Origin: Candidatus Gastranaerophilales bacterium
GTDB lineage: Bacteria; Cyanobacteriota; Vampirovibrionia; Gastranaerophilales; Gastranaerophilaceae
Length of the DNA stretch: 64,000 bases
Direction of reading: 5' to 3'
Assembly: GCA_944324425.1 (NCBI GenBank)
Contig: CALUWE010000001.1
Span: forward strand, 1 to 64,000
Within the stretch, counting starts at the first letter, position 1; each line of letters starts with the position of its first letter. A program made the translations under genes and the position numbers. The notes under the pieces are model-generated. The model saw only the letters and a program-made list of their open reading frames with translations, searched no databases and had not been told where the DNA came from. Shown in pieces: positions 53,809 through 61,810 of the stretch.

Positions 53809-54540
53809 ATGAGTGAATTTGAAAATAAAATTGTTGTTATAACCGGCGGGGCGGCAGGAATAGGTAAATCTATTGCCGAAGAATTTTACGGACTGAAAGC
53901 AAAAACAATTATTATTGATAAAAATAACCCTGAAATTAATTGTGATTATTCTTATAAAGGTGATATAACCAAAAAAGAAGTTTTAATTGATTTTACAGAA
54001 AACGTCATTCAAAAATACGGGAAAATTGATTTTCTGATAAATAATGCGGGATTATCAAAAGGCGGATTGTTTTCTTGCGAGCTGGATGATTTTTTGTATG
54101 TGCAAAAATTAAGTCTTTTTGCACCTTTTGCGCTCGTTAAACTGTTTTTAAACAATTTCAATAAAAATGCGGTTATTATAAATATTTCATCCACAAGAGC
54201 ATTCCAATCTCAAAAAGATTGGGAAAGTTATGCGGCAGCCAAAGGAGGAATAATTTCTCTTACTCACTCAATGGCAGTAACATTGAAAAATAAAGCAAGA
54301 GTCAACTCGATTTCGCCGGGGTGGATAAACACAACAAATTGCAACCTGAGTAACGAAGATATAGCTCAACACCCAGCAAATTGCGTAGGGGAGGCCATTG
54401 ACATTTCAAATATGGTTTTATTTTTGTGTTCAGACAAGGCAAAATTTATAACAGGCGAAAATATAATAATAGATGGCGGAATGAGCAAGCTTATGGTATA
54501 TCATAATGATTGCGGTTGGACATATAAAAAAGAACTCTAA
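53809..54540 (+). CDS. Short-chain dehydrogenase/reductase
   Basis: 243 residues, classical SDR: TGGAAGIG (12-19), NNAG (78-81), and catalytic Ser128, Tyr141, Lys145 (SYAAAKGGIISL). RVNSISPGWINTTNC, FITGENIIIDGG and a short C-terminal extension (MVYHNDCGWTYKKEL) follow. Substrate unknown. It starts 6 bp after the TpsB stop and is followed by a hairpin, so it may be co-transcribed with the transporter. Confidence 0.88.
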   Translation: MSEFENKIVVITGGAAGIGKSIAEEFYGLKAKTIIIDKNNPEINCDYSYKGDITKKEVLIDFTENVIQKYGKIDFLINNAGLSKGGLFSCELDDFLYVQKLSLFAPFALVKLFLNNFNKNAVIINISSTRAFQSQKDWESYAAAKGGIISLTHSMAVTLKNKARVNSISPGWINTTNCNLSNEDIAQHPANCVGEAIDISNMVLFLCSDKAKFITGENIIIDGGMSKLMVYHNDCGWTYKKEL

Positions 54541-54567
54541 CGGTTTTAGGGCTAGTAAGTTTATAAA

Positions 54568-54600
54568 CAAAAAAACATCGGGTATAATTCCCGATGTTTT
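54568..54600. terminator. Bidirectional terminator (SDR and tRNA-Gly)
   Basis: Stem AAAACATCGGG/CCCGATGTTTT, 7-nt loop. On the minus strand it is followed by a run of seven T, ending the tRNA transcript. Confidence 0.85.
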
Positions 54601-54604
54601 AATT

Positions 54605-54677
54605 AGCGGACGACGAGGCTCGAACTCGCAACAACCTGCTTGGAAGGCAGGGACTCTACCAATTGAGTTACGTCCGC
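54605..54677 (-). tRNA. tRNA-Gly (anticodon TCC)
   Basis: 73 nt. Acceptor stem GCGGACG/CGTCCGC, a U discriminator base at 54605, D-arm with TTGGTAGAGT, anticodon stem CCTGC/GCAGG with loop CTTCCAA (TCC, reads GGA/GGN), and T-arm with GTTCGAG. CCA is not encoded. A promoter and terminator flank it. Confidence 0.97.
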
Positions 54678-54692
54678 AAAGTTGTTAGCATT

Positions 54693-54721
54693 ATTTTATT
54701 TAAAAAAAGAAAATTTTTCAA
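54693..54721 (-). promoter_or_regulatory. Promoter of tRNA-Gly
   Basis: Minus strand TTGAAA (54721-54716), 17-bp spacer, TAAAAT (54698-54693). The start at about 54686 is 9 nt before the mature 5' end. Confidence 0.75.
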
Positions 54722-54748
54722 GAAATAAATTAAAGTTGCCTTTGTTGC

Positions 54749-54967
54749 TTATGAAAACAGCTTTCTTTGAACAGGTTCCGCTTCCAATAAATCTCCGATT
54801 GAACAGTTCAAAACCTCGCATAATCTATCCATATTTTCATAAGATGGCTGTGTTCTGCCGTTTGCCCAAGAATATATAGTTTGCTGTGGCATATTCAAAA
54901 CAATTGCAAGGCGATACAGAGAATAGCCTTTTAATTTTTTTGCCGTTTCTTTGATTTTAATTTTCAT
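54749..54967 (-). CDS. XRE-family helix-turn-helix regulator
   Basis: 72 residues, a stand-alone Cro/CI-type domain: KLKGYSLYRLAIVLNMPQQTIYSWANGRTQPSYENMDRLCEVLNCSIGDLLEAE. No effector domain. Divergent from the secreted TPR-like protein gene, whose promoter may be a target. Targets unknown. Confidence 0.88.
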   Translation of the reverse strand: MKIKIKETAKKLKGYSLYRLAIVLNMPQQTIYSWANGRTQPSYENMDRLCEVLNCSIGDLLEAEPVQRKLFS

Positions 54968-55101
54968 AAAATTTACTCTACAAATACAATAACAAAAAAT
55001 AAACTACTAAATTAATTGTATAATTAAACCTTAAAATACAAATCATATATATAGATTAGAGAATATTAACAAAGAAGGGGTATAATTTTATTGTAAAATC
55101 G

Positions 55102-55130
55102 TTGCAATTTTACCCAAAAACATTATAGAA
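55102..55130 (+). promoter_or_regulatory. Promoter of the secreted TPR-like gene
   Basis: TTGCAA (55102-55107), 17-bp spacer, TATAGA (55125-55130). Ribosome site AGGGG precedes the ATG at 55164. A further TATAAT at 55081-55086 could be a second -10. Confidence 0.5.
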
Positions 55131-55163
55131 TATAGTATATCTTCTAACTAATAGGGGTTTAAA

Positions 55164-55985
55164 ATGAGTTTAAAATCATTAATTTCAGGTTTAATAATTT
55201 CAGGAATTGTTTTATCTTCAGGCATTGCATTTGCTGCAAGCAAAAACGTTCAAATTCCGACAAGCTTTGTTTATCAGGCAATAAGCAAATACAAAAACAA
55301 AAACTATACAGGCTGCATTCAAGATATGGATTATATAATTCAAAAAGGAAGGCCCTCCGACATTGTTTATTACTATAAAGCAATTTCATATTCACAATTG
55401 GGAATACCCGATAAAGCAAGAGAATCTTACGAAGCTGCAAAAAATATAAGCTCTAACAGAGTTTTAATTGATTATGCAACACAAGCAATTAATTGCATAG
55501 ACGATGCAACTTTGTGCGATGCAAACCTTGATGACAGCGACATTACAAAATTTATTAAATCAAACGAATTTATGCACAGTGATGTGAAAACAAAGCTTGA
55601 AAATCAAGCTATTGAAAGAACAAAAGAAGAAATAAACAACGACATTCAACCGACTGAAGACAGTCTTAAATATCTGAACAATAACAGCCAACCAACGGAT
55701 AAAGAAATAGCGGATGCGGTCAGAACATTGTCAAAACTGGGAATCAACCCCTTGGCCAATATGAATTTCGGACAATTCGGCGGAATGAATTCCGAAATAG
55801 CGCAAATCAACGCAATGTTCGGAAACAACAATAACAACAATAACAATATGATGAATTTCATCCCGATGATAAGTGCAATGAGCCAAAATGGAAACGGCAA
55901 TTCAAATGTAAGTAAAGAATTTGTTCAGGCTTATATGATGAACCAAATGCTGCCGGGGTTCAATTTCTCTAACAATGATAAATAA
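55164..55985 (+). CDS. Exported TPR-like protein with Asn tract
   Basis: 273 residues. Signal peptide (LKSLISGLIISGIVLSSGIAFA, cleavage near FAA). Residues ~35-110 are helical-repeat pairs (YQAISKYKNKNYTGCIQDMDY, KARESYEAAKNISS). The rest is low-complexity: a Gln/Asn region, LGINPLANMNFGQFGGMNSEI, and a run of Asn (FGNNNNNNNNMM). It ends in hydrophilic sequence, so it is probably soluble or surface-exposed. The family is not recognised. Starts with ATG 55164 after AGGGGTTTAAA. Confidence 0.78.
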   Translation: MSLKSLISGLIISGIVLSSGIAFAASKNVQIPTSFVYQAISKYKNKNYTGCIQDMDYIIQKGRPSDIVYYYKAISYSQLGIPDKARESYEAAKNISSNRVLIDYATQAINCIDDATLCDANLDDSDITKFIKSNEFMHSDVKTKLENQAIERTKEEINNDIQPTEDSLKYLNNNSQPTDKEIADAVRTLSKLGINPLANMNFGQFGGMNSEIAQINAMFGNNNNNNNNMMNFIPMISAMSQNGNGNSNVSKEFVQAYMMNQMLPGFNFSNNDK

Positions 55986-56002
55986 CATAAGATTGTTAAA
56001 AA

Positions 56003-56608
56003 GTGAATGATAAAATAAAAAGTGCTGTTGATTTTTTTTATAACAAAGATTACATAAGCGCGAGAGAAATTTTTGTGCCAAACGGCCTTTTTTATGAAGC
56101 GGGACTTTGTTCACTTTTATTAAGCAATTTAAGCGATGCGAGAAAATATTTTAAATTAAAAGAAGAAATTTGTCCCGCTTCAAATTTTGGACTTTTGATA
56201 TTAGATATTATTGAAAGCAAACCGAAAAAACCGCCAAAATATTTTCAAGTGAGATCTTTTTTAGAAATATATATCAACCTTTTAATTGAAAACGGGCTTT
56301 TTTCTTGGGCGCAAAAAGTTATTGATGAATTTCGTTTTTTTACAAACTCAAACCTTGAAACGCCAAAATTTATTGCAAGAGTGTTAAATGCCAATAATCA
56401 AAATAAAGCTGTTCACTACTTTGCAGACATTGCAAAGCAAGTTTGTTATTATGATGCCGAAATTCACTATATAGATGCAACTTTATATTTAGAAGAAGGC
56501 GATATAAAAAAGGCAAAAGAAATCGTAACGGAAAGCCTTAATTTTGCAGGCGAATATTACCCCATTTTAAGACTGAAAGAAAAACTGGAAAATGCCCCCT
56601 TTTTATAA
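56003..56608 (+). CDS. Helical-repeat (TPR-like) cytoplasmic protein
   Basis: 201 residues starting at GTG 56003; no ATG lies in frame before the first repeat. Helical repeat-like pairs: FFYNKDYISAREIF, LCSLLLSNLSDARKYFKLKE, FADIAKQVCYYDAEIHYIDATL, YLEEGDIKKAKEIVTESL. No signal peptide. 17 bp after the exported TPR-like gene and likely co-transcribed. The 3' end overlaps the convergent aminotransferase by 6 bp. Function unknown. Confidence 0.72.
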   Translation: MNDKIKSAVDFFYNKDYISAREIFVPNGLFYEAGLCSLLLSNLSDARKYFKLKEEICPASNFGLLILDIIESKPKKPPKYFQVRSFLEIYINLLIENGLFSWAQKVIDEFRFFTNSNLETPKFIARVLNANNQNKAVHYFADIAKQVCYYDAEIHYIDATLYLEEGDIKKAKEIVTESLNFAGEYYPILRLKEKLENAPFL

Positions 56609-57769
56609 GGTTCTTAGTTTTTTAACAAATCTGTCCAGTCTTGAAATTGCTTCTTTTAAATTTTCCATTGAATATGCATAAGATATTCTCAAATATCCTT
56701 CGCCCGAATCTCCAAAGGCATTACCCGGTATAAGTGCAACGTGTTCTTCTTCCAAAAATTTTGTTGCAAATTCTTCGCTTGTCATATTAAATTCTTTTAT
56801 CGAAGGAAAAACATAAAAAGCGCCATAAGGTTCAAAGCATTCTAAACCCATTTTTTTGAAGGAATCTATTAAAAATCTTCTTCTTTGGTTATATGCATTT
56901 CTCATCGTTTTAATATCATCATCGCCTTTTTTAATGGCTTCAATTGCGGCATATTGGCTTGTTGTCGGCGCGCACATAATTGCAAACTGATGAATTTTTG
57001 TCATTTGTTGAATTATTTCTTTTGGTGCACATGCATAACCTAAACGCCAGCCTGTCATGGCATATGCCTTTGAAAAGCCGTCTATTAAAATAGTTCTTTC
57101 TTTCATATCGGGAAGCGAAACTATTGAAAAATGTTCTTCTTTATATGTAAGGGCAGAATAAATTTCATCCGATAAAACATAAAGGTCATGTTCAACAATA
57201 ATATCTCTGATTGCTTCCAAATCTTTCTTTTCCATAATAGCGCCCGTCGGGTTATTTGGGTACGGAAGGATTATTGCTTTTGTTTTAGGCGTTATTGCGG
57301 CTTTCAGTTCTTCGGGCGTTAATCTGAACTCGTTTTCTGCCTTTAGGGGAATAATAACCGGCTTTGCATCCGATAAAATTGCGCAGGGCGTGTATGAAAC
57401 ATATGAAGGCTCAGGGATAATAACTTCATCACCTTCGTTTATTATTGCCCTTAAACCGACATCAATTGCTTCAGAACCGCCAACCGTTACTAAAATTTCA
57501 CCGTTTGGGTCATATGAAACATTTCTTGTTTCTTTAACTTTTTTTGAAATTGCCTCTCTTAATTCTTTTAAACCGGCGTTTGAAGTATAAAAAGTTTTGC
57601 CCTTTTCAAGAGCATAGATGCCCTCATCTCTAACATGCCAAGGCGTGTCAAAGTCGGGTTCGCCAACGCCCAACGAGATTGCATCTTTCATTTCATGAAC
57701 TATGTCAAAAAATTTTCTTATACCTGATGGTTTAAGATTTAATACTTTATCGGAAAGAGGCTTTGTCAT
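56603..57769 (-). CDS. Class I/II aminotransferase (AlaT/PatA-like)
   Basis: 388 residues, fold-type I PLP enzyme. Signatures: LGVGEPDFDTP, the YPNNPTGA segment, SDEIYSALTY, PLP-binding Lys234 in DGFSKAYAMTGWRLGY, and the substrate-carboxylate Arg near GEGYLRISYA. It sits next to an Lrp/AsnC regulator with 4-bp overlap, the same arrangement as Bacillus alaR-alaT, so an alanine/glutamate or aromatic transaminase is likely. Substrate is inferred only. Confidence 0.9.
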   Translation of the reverse strand: MTKPLSDKVLNLKPSGIRKFFDIVHEMKDAISLGVGEPDFDTPWHVRDEGIYALEKGKTFYTSNAGLKELREAISKKVKETRNVSYDPNGEILVTVGGSEAIDVGLRAIINEGDEVIIPEPSYVSYTPCAILSDAKPVIIPLKAENEFRLTPEELKAAITPKTKAIILPYPNNPTGAIMEKKDLEAIRDIIVEHDLYVLSDEIYSALTYKEEHFSIVSLPDMKERTILIDGFSKAYAMTGWRLGYACAPKEIIQQMTKIHQFAIMCAPTTSQYAAIEAIKKGDDDIKTMRNAYNQRRRFLIDSFKKMGLECFEPYGAFYVFPSIKEFNMTSEEFATKFLEEEHVALIPGNAFGDSGEGYLRISYAYSMENLKEAISRLDRFVKKLRTL

Positions 57770-58248
57770 GGTGTAAAAATTTCCCTTTCATCAACGTGTT
57801 TTTTGCCCAAAATTGTGCCATGGTCTTTATATTTTTTCAATATAAAATGAGTTGCCGTTGATAAAACAGACTCAAGAGTTGATAATTTATCCGTTACAAA
57901 CATAGAAATTTCTTTTAGGGATTTTTCTTCCAAGGTAACAAGCAAATCGTAACCGCCTGAAATTAAATAAACAGCTCTTACTTCAGGATAGTTATAAATT
58001 CTCTCCGCTATTTTATCAAAACCTTGGCCTCTTTGCGGAGTAACCCTTACTTCAATTAAAGCGTTTACTTTTTCTTGAGATGTTTTTTCCCAGTCTATGA
58101 GGGTGTGATATCCGCAAATAATTCCTTCTTTTTCAAGCGCTGCCATTTCATCTATAACAGCTTCTTTTGAAACACCCAAAATAACAGCTAATTCATCCAA
58201 CGGAATTCTGCTGTTTCTTTCAATAACAGAAAGCAGTTCTTCTCTCAT
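57766..58248 (-). CDS. Lrp/AsnC-family regulator
   Basis: 160 residues. N-terminal winged helix (IERNSRIPLDELAVILGVSKEAVIDEMAALEKEGIICGYHTLID) and C-terminal ligand-binding RAM domain (VNALIEVRVTPQRGQGFDKIAERIY, GGYDLLVTLEEKSL). Strong AAGGAG ribosome site. It overlaps the aminotransferase start by 4 bp, so it probably controls that gene in response to an amino acid. Confidence 0.93.
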   Translation of the reverse strand: MREELLSVIERNSRIPLDELAVILGVSKEAVIDEMAALEKEGIICGYHTLIDWEKTSQEKVNALIEVRVTPQRGQGFDKIAERIYNYPEVRAVYLISGGYDLLVTLEEKSLKEISMFVTDKLSTLESVLSTATHFILKKYKDHGTILGKKHVDEREIFTP

Positions 58249-58278
58249 TATTTCTCCTTTTGTATAACTGACGGAAGG

Positions 58279-58809
58279 CTATTTTGCGCTTGGCGCCAAA
58301 ATTGCAACTACGTTTTTGCCTTCAAGCATCGGCGCTTTTTCGATAACGGGGTTAGCGTCTTGAATATCGGCCAAAAACTTATTTGCAAGGTCAAACGCAA
58401 GTTTATTATGTTGAATTTCGCGGCCTCTGAGCATAACAACAAGCTTAACTTTATTTTGTTGTGATAAAAATTTCCTGGCCGCTTTCATTCTTACTTCGTA
58501 ATCGTGCGTATCAATTTTATAGCGCATTTTTACTTCTTTGACTTCAACCACATGCTGTTTTTTTCTTGCTTCTTTTGCACGTTTTTCGGTCTCATATTTA
58601 TATTTGCCCCAATCAATAATTTTAGCCACAGGCGGCGATTGGTTCGGTGAAACAACTACTAAATCTAAATCTTTTTCTTTTGCAAGTTCCAGTGCTTTTG
58701 ATGTGGGAATTGTACCGTGATTTACCCCAACGTCATCTATTAATCTGACTTCTCTTGCTCTAATACCTTCATTTACAAGCTCACGGGTCTTATTGTCTTC
58801 TCTTACGAT
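58279..58809 (-). CDS. infC: Translation initiation factor IF-3 (non-canonical ATC start)
   Basis: 176 residues when started at ATC 58809. IF-3 homology extends far upstream of any ATG: INEGIR-like LVNEGIRAREVRLIDDVG, IPTSKALELAKEKDLDLVVVSPNQSPPVAKIIDWGKYKYE, then the C-terminal IF3 domain (KMRYKIDTHDYEVRMKAARKF, VMLRGREIQH). An in-frame stop lies only four codons before that ATC. No ATG/GTG/TTG occurs in between or before the homologous core. AAGGAG lies 8 nt upstream of ATC. Non-AUG starts (AUU) on infC are known and allow IF-3 to regulate itself. rpmI/rplT are not downstream. Confidence 0.93.
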   Translation of the reverse strand: MVREDNKTRELVNEGIRAREVRLIDDVGVNHGTIPTSKALELAKEKDLDLVVVSPNQSPPVAKIIDWGKYKYETEKRAKEARKKQHVVEVKEVKMRYKIDTHDYEVRMKAARKFLSQQNKVKLVVMLRGREIQHNKLAFDLANKFLADIQDANPVIEKAPMLEGKNVVAILAPSAK

Positions 58810-58892
58810 TGCTTTTTCTCCTTATATAACTATTGTTTTAAGTGTAGCATTAAATTAAATTAGGGGCAATATGGAAATTCAAAAATGATACT

Positions 58893-58927
58893 AAAAAATG
58901 ACCGCCTCTATAAAGAAAGCGGCCATT
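58893..58927 (-). terminator. Terminator of the SLH protein gene
   Basis: On the minus strand AATGGCCGC and GCGGTCATT (one G-U pair) enclose a 13-nt loop and are followed by TTTTTT. It lies ~20 bp past the SLH gene stop. Confidence 0.8.
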
Positions 58928-58946
58928 TTGTATTCATTGAATTCTA

Positions 58947-60386
58947 TTAGAATACAATTGTAAGTTCTTCGTTCGGGTTCAAGCTTGATGAATTTGAAAG
59001 CGAAGGAACAAGTACATAAACAAGTTCGTCGCCAACTTCATAAATTACGCCGAATACACCTGAAACGCAGATTTTTGTGATATCAAACACGCCTTTGAAT
59101 ACTGTTACAACAGAATTACCAAGGCTTGCCATACCACGGCCGGGATGGAGTGTGAAGGTTTCAACAAGTGTATTTGAAAGTTCGTCGCCAACTTCTTCTA
59201 AACCGTTGCCTGCAACGTTAACAATAGCGCCGCCCGATCTGCCAACAACACCAACTGCTCTGCCTGCAATTGATAAAGGTGCGCCCAACAATCTTGCTAA
59301 GATGTTCGAGTTTTTGAGGTCTTCAACAGAAGCGGATGCAACTTGTTTTGGCAAGCATTCTTTGTTGTCGCCGTTTTTAATGTATTTAAACTGAACTTTG
59401 ATATAGCCGGGTTCTTTAATTCCGGGTCTTTGAACAGCAATTACTTCACCTCTTACAATTGAGCCTTCAGGGAAAGTTACACCGTTTACAACAACTTCTT
59501 CAGTTGTTTTTGCGGTAAACCATTCGCCGATGTTTGATGTTTTAGCTGACAATCTGTCTAAGAGTTTAACTTTAACGGTTGTAATGCCGCAAGCATCTGT
59601 TGTGCCGTTAGCAATTGCCTTGCCGCTTTGAAGTGAAGCTAAATTTTTTCTCAAGGAAGCCACCAAATAAGCAACTTGTTCTTTTGATAAGTATTCACTG
59701 TCAATTACTTGTTTGGTGTTAGGAACAGCATCAAGCAGGTTTGAAGCTATAACTTCGTTTGTTGCAGAGTATGCCCAAGTCGGGATATACTGCATTTTTT
59801 GACCTTTGTATTCAGGAACTTTTGTTGCTGAGTGGTCAATGTTGATTAATTTTGCAACGGTTGCAAAAACTTCAGCTTTTGTGATGGGTTGGTCAGGTTT
59901 GAATACGCCTGAGGGGTAACCTATCATGATTTCTTTTTCCGTTACTTTGTAAATCCAATCTTTTGCCCAGTATGCATCATTAATGTCTGTGTAAGGTTTA
60001 AAGCTTTCAGGTGTTTTAACGTTTAAGCCTTCAGCCAAAATGGTTGCAACTTCTGAACGAAGTGTCGGAGCTTTGGGGTTAAATGATGTTGTGTAGCCTG
60101 ATTTCAATTGGCTGTCTTTGATAATATCAAGAACATCTTTTGCCCACGATTTAACATAAACATTGTCTTTGTTGCCTACGGTAATTTTATTTTTTGATTT
60201 TAAAATTTTACCGCCTGTTACATAAACAGATTTTGCATCAACAAGCGTTTGAGCTTGAGATTTGAATAACGTAGGGTGTGCATAGCTTTCCGTCTTGCTT
60301 TCCAATTCGCAAGGTTTTGCCAAAGCAACTGAAGAAATAGCACAGAGTGCAACTGTTGCTGCAAGAAGTTTCTTCATAACTTTCAT
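58947..60386 (-). CDS. S-layer-homology domain exported protein
   Basis: 479 residues. Signal peptide (MKVMKKLLAATVALCAISSVALA, cleaved before KPCELE). SLH-type repeats occupy about 55-245, clearest in YTDINDAYWAKDWIYKVTEKEIMIGYPSGVFKPDQPITKAEVFATVAKLI. SLH domains bind pyruvylated or otherwise modified peptidoglycan. The C-terminal ~220 residues hold a beta-rich, Gly/Val-rich region (NGVTFPEGSIVRGEVIAVQRPG) and Gly/Ser-rich segments, possibly an outer-membrane or cell-surface linking part. AGGAGA precedes the ATG at 60386. Strong own promoter and terminator. Confidence 0.88.
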   Translation of the reverse strand: MKVMKKLLAATVALCAISSVALAKPCELESKTESYAHPTLFKSQAQTLVDAKSVYVTGGKILKSKNKITVGNKDNVYVKSWAKDVLDIIKDSQLKSGYTTSFNPKAPTLRSEVATILAEGLNVKTPESFKPYTDINDAYWAKDWIYKVTEKEIMIGYPSGVFKPDQPITKAEVFATVAKLINIDHSATKVPEYKGQKMQYIPTWAYSATNEVIASNLLDAVPNTKQVIDSEYLSKEQVAYLVASLRKNLASLQSGKAIANGTTDACGITTVKVKLLDRLSAKTSNIGEWFTAKTTEEVVVNGVTFPEGSIVRGEVIAVQRPGIKEPGYIKVQFKYIKNGDNKECLPKQVASASVEDLKNSNILARLLGAPLSIAGRAVGVVGRSGGAIVNVAGNGLEEVGDELSNTLVETFTLHPGRGMASLGNSVVTVFKGVFDITKICVSGVFGVIYEVGDELVYVLVPSLSNSSSLNPNEELTIVF

Positions 60387-60448
60387 CTTTTCTCCTATCC
60401 TTTTTGTGTAAAACCAAACTACTGTTTTTACACCATCCCATTTATGAA

Positions 60449-60477
60449 AGAATATTAAAAATATACCAAAATGTCAA
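60449..60477 (-). promoter_or_regulatory. Promoter of the SLH gene
   Basis: Minus strand TTGACA (60477-60472, consensus), 17-bp spacer, TATTCT (60454-60449). The leader is ~55 nt with a good ribosome site. Confidence 0.8.
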
Positions 60478-60528
60478 CAATGTTTTTTTGGGCAAAACTC
60501 TTTTTTAGAGATGATTTTAGCCCAAAAA

Positions 60529-61212
60529 TTAAAAAGTTTTTCTGTTGCTTACGCGAGGGGTCAAGGTTACTCTATTTATTTCTTCGCCCCGCTTGTATGT
60601 AAGAGTAACGGAATCATTTATGCTTTTTGCAAAAAGAACCGTTGCGTATTCTTCAATAGGAATTTCGCTTAGCGGAACTCCGTTTATTTCGGTTATTATG
60701 TCTCCCGGCTGAAGCCCCTTTTTAAGTGCATCATACTTCACAACGGTCAGTTTAATTCCGGTATTTTTTCCTTTTGGAGCCTTTATATTGCCCTTGGATG
60801 TCGAATAATTATCAAATTCAAAACCAAGTCCGTATAAAAACCTTCCTTGAATGCTCTGTTTTATAGCATCCATTAATTTTCTTTCCATTACAGGGTCGTT
60901 GCCGCCTTCAGCTTTGTTTGCAATTAAATCAAGTCTTGTTCCGTTTTCCATGGGGACAAGATTAAAAGCATATTGATAAGGGGTTGTTGAATAATAACCC
61001 GTTCTTATCATTTCCGTTGCCTGAAATGTATTTGCTTCATATGATTCAATATGAAAAACTTTGGCGCCTTTTGTTAAAAGATATTTTGAAACACCTGCTT
61101 TTAAGCTATGAACATCGACATTTTCAAAAAATTCGGATGTCATTGAATAAGACACTTGAGAAAAAAACAAAACTGAGACAATCGAAAAAATTTTTAAATT
61201 ACAAACTTTCAT
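60529..61212 (-). CDS. Exported PDZ-domain protein
   Basis: 227 residues. N-terminal hydrophobic signal (IFSIVSVLFFSQVSYS). The middle part (about 25-140) is a small mixed domain of unknown type. Residues about 143-220 form a PDZ domain (GIKLTVVKYDALKKGLQPGDIITEINGVPLSEIP, SVTLTYKRGEEINRVTLTPR). No serine protease domain is present, so it is not a DegP-type protease; more likely an envelope adaptor. The ATG overlaps the upstream uracil-DNA glycosylase gene by 14 bp, so it is translated from that transcript. Confidence 0.82.
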   Translation of the reverse strand: MKVCNLKIFSIVSVLFFSQVSYSMTSEFFENVDVHSLKAGVSKYLLTKGAKVFHIESYEANTFQATEMIRTGYYSTTPYQYAFNLVPMENGTRLDLIANKAEGGNDPVMERKLMDAIKQSIQGRFLYGLGFEFDNYSTSKGNIKAPKGKNTGIKLTVVKYDALKKGLQPGDIITEINGVPLSEIPIEEYATVLFAKSINDSVTLTYKRGEEINRVTLTPRVSNRKTF

Positions 61213-61774
61213 ATACCTTCTTAATTTCCTTTATATCCTGCCACATTTGCCATTTGGGAGAGCCGACTTCCCTTGAATCGTTTCTTAAAAGATAAGACGG
61301 ATGATATATAGGCATCATTTTAGAGCCATAAGGGCCATTGAACCATTTTCCTCTTGCTTTTGTAATGCCGTAGGGGACATCCAATAAACTTTTAAGTGCA
61401 ACATTTCCGCATATTAAAATTATTTTCGGCTTCAAAATTTCAAGCTGCGCTTCCATATACTCTCTGCAGGCTTCTTTTTCAATTGGCAGAGGGTCTCTGT
61501 TATTTGGAGGTCTGCATTTTATTGTGTTCATTATATAAACATCTTTTTGCCTTGAAAAGCCGACAGATGCAAAAATTTTATCAAGTAATTGACCTGCTTT
61601 TCCAACAAAAGGAACTCCTGATTTATCTTCATAAAACCCGGGGGCTTCGCCCACCAAAACCAGTTTATTGTTTGGAATGCCGTCTGAAAAAACAACGTTT
61701 GTTCTTGTTTTTGATAAAGAACATTTTGTGCAATTTAAGCACTTTTGCCTGAGTTTTTCCAATTCTTCTTCCAT
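61199..61774 (-). CDS. Family-4 uracil-DNA glycosylase
   Basis: 191 residues. This family removes uracil from DNA and carries a 4Fe-4S cluster. Candidate ligands Cys15, Cys18, Cys87 and Cys103 have the known spacing of thermophile family-4 enzymes; Cys12 lies nearby. Catalytic motif A is VGEAPGFYED (41-50) and the HPSYLLR motif near residue 166 is intact. GVPFVGKAGQLLD is also typical. It is expressed from a strong promoter giving an almost leaderless mRNA. Confidence 0.93.
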   Translation of the reverse strand: MEEELEKLRQKCLNCTKCSLSKTRTNVVFSDGIPNNKLVLVGEAPGFYEDKSGVPFVGKAGQLLDKIFASVGFSRQKDVYIMNTIKCRPPNNRDPLPIEKEACREYMEAQLEILKPKIILICGNVALKSLLDVPYGITKARGKWFNGPYGSKMMPIYHPSYLLRNDSREVGSPKWQMWQDIKEIKKVYESL

Positions 61775-61781
61775 AGAATTA

Positions 61782-61810
61782 ATTATATTATTATTGTTTA
61801 TTCTTTACAA
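61782..61810 (-). promoter_or_regulatory. Promoter of the uracil-DNA glycosylase gene, probably leaderless
   Basis: Minus strand TTGTAA (61810-61805), exactly 17-bp spacer, TATAAT (61787-61782), 7 bases to the ATG at 61774. No Shine-Dalgarno. Confidence 0.7.

Noticed and set aside
60478-60528. Stem TTTTTGGGC / GCCCAAAAA between the PDZ gene and the SLH promoter as a terminator
   Set aside because: The second arm is followed by A, not T, on the relevant strand and the loop is very large, so it is not a convincing intrinsic terminator.
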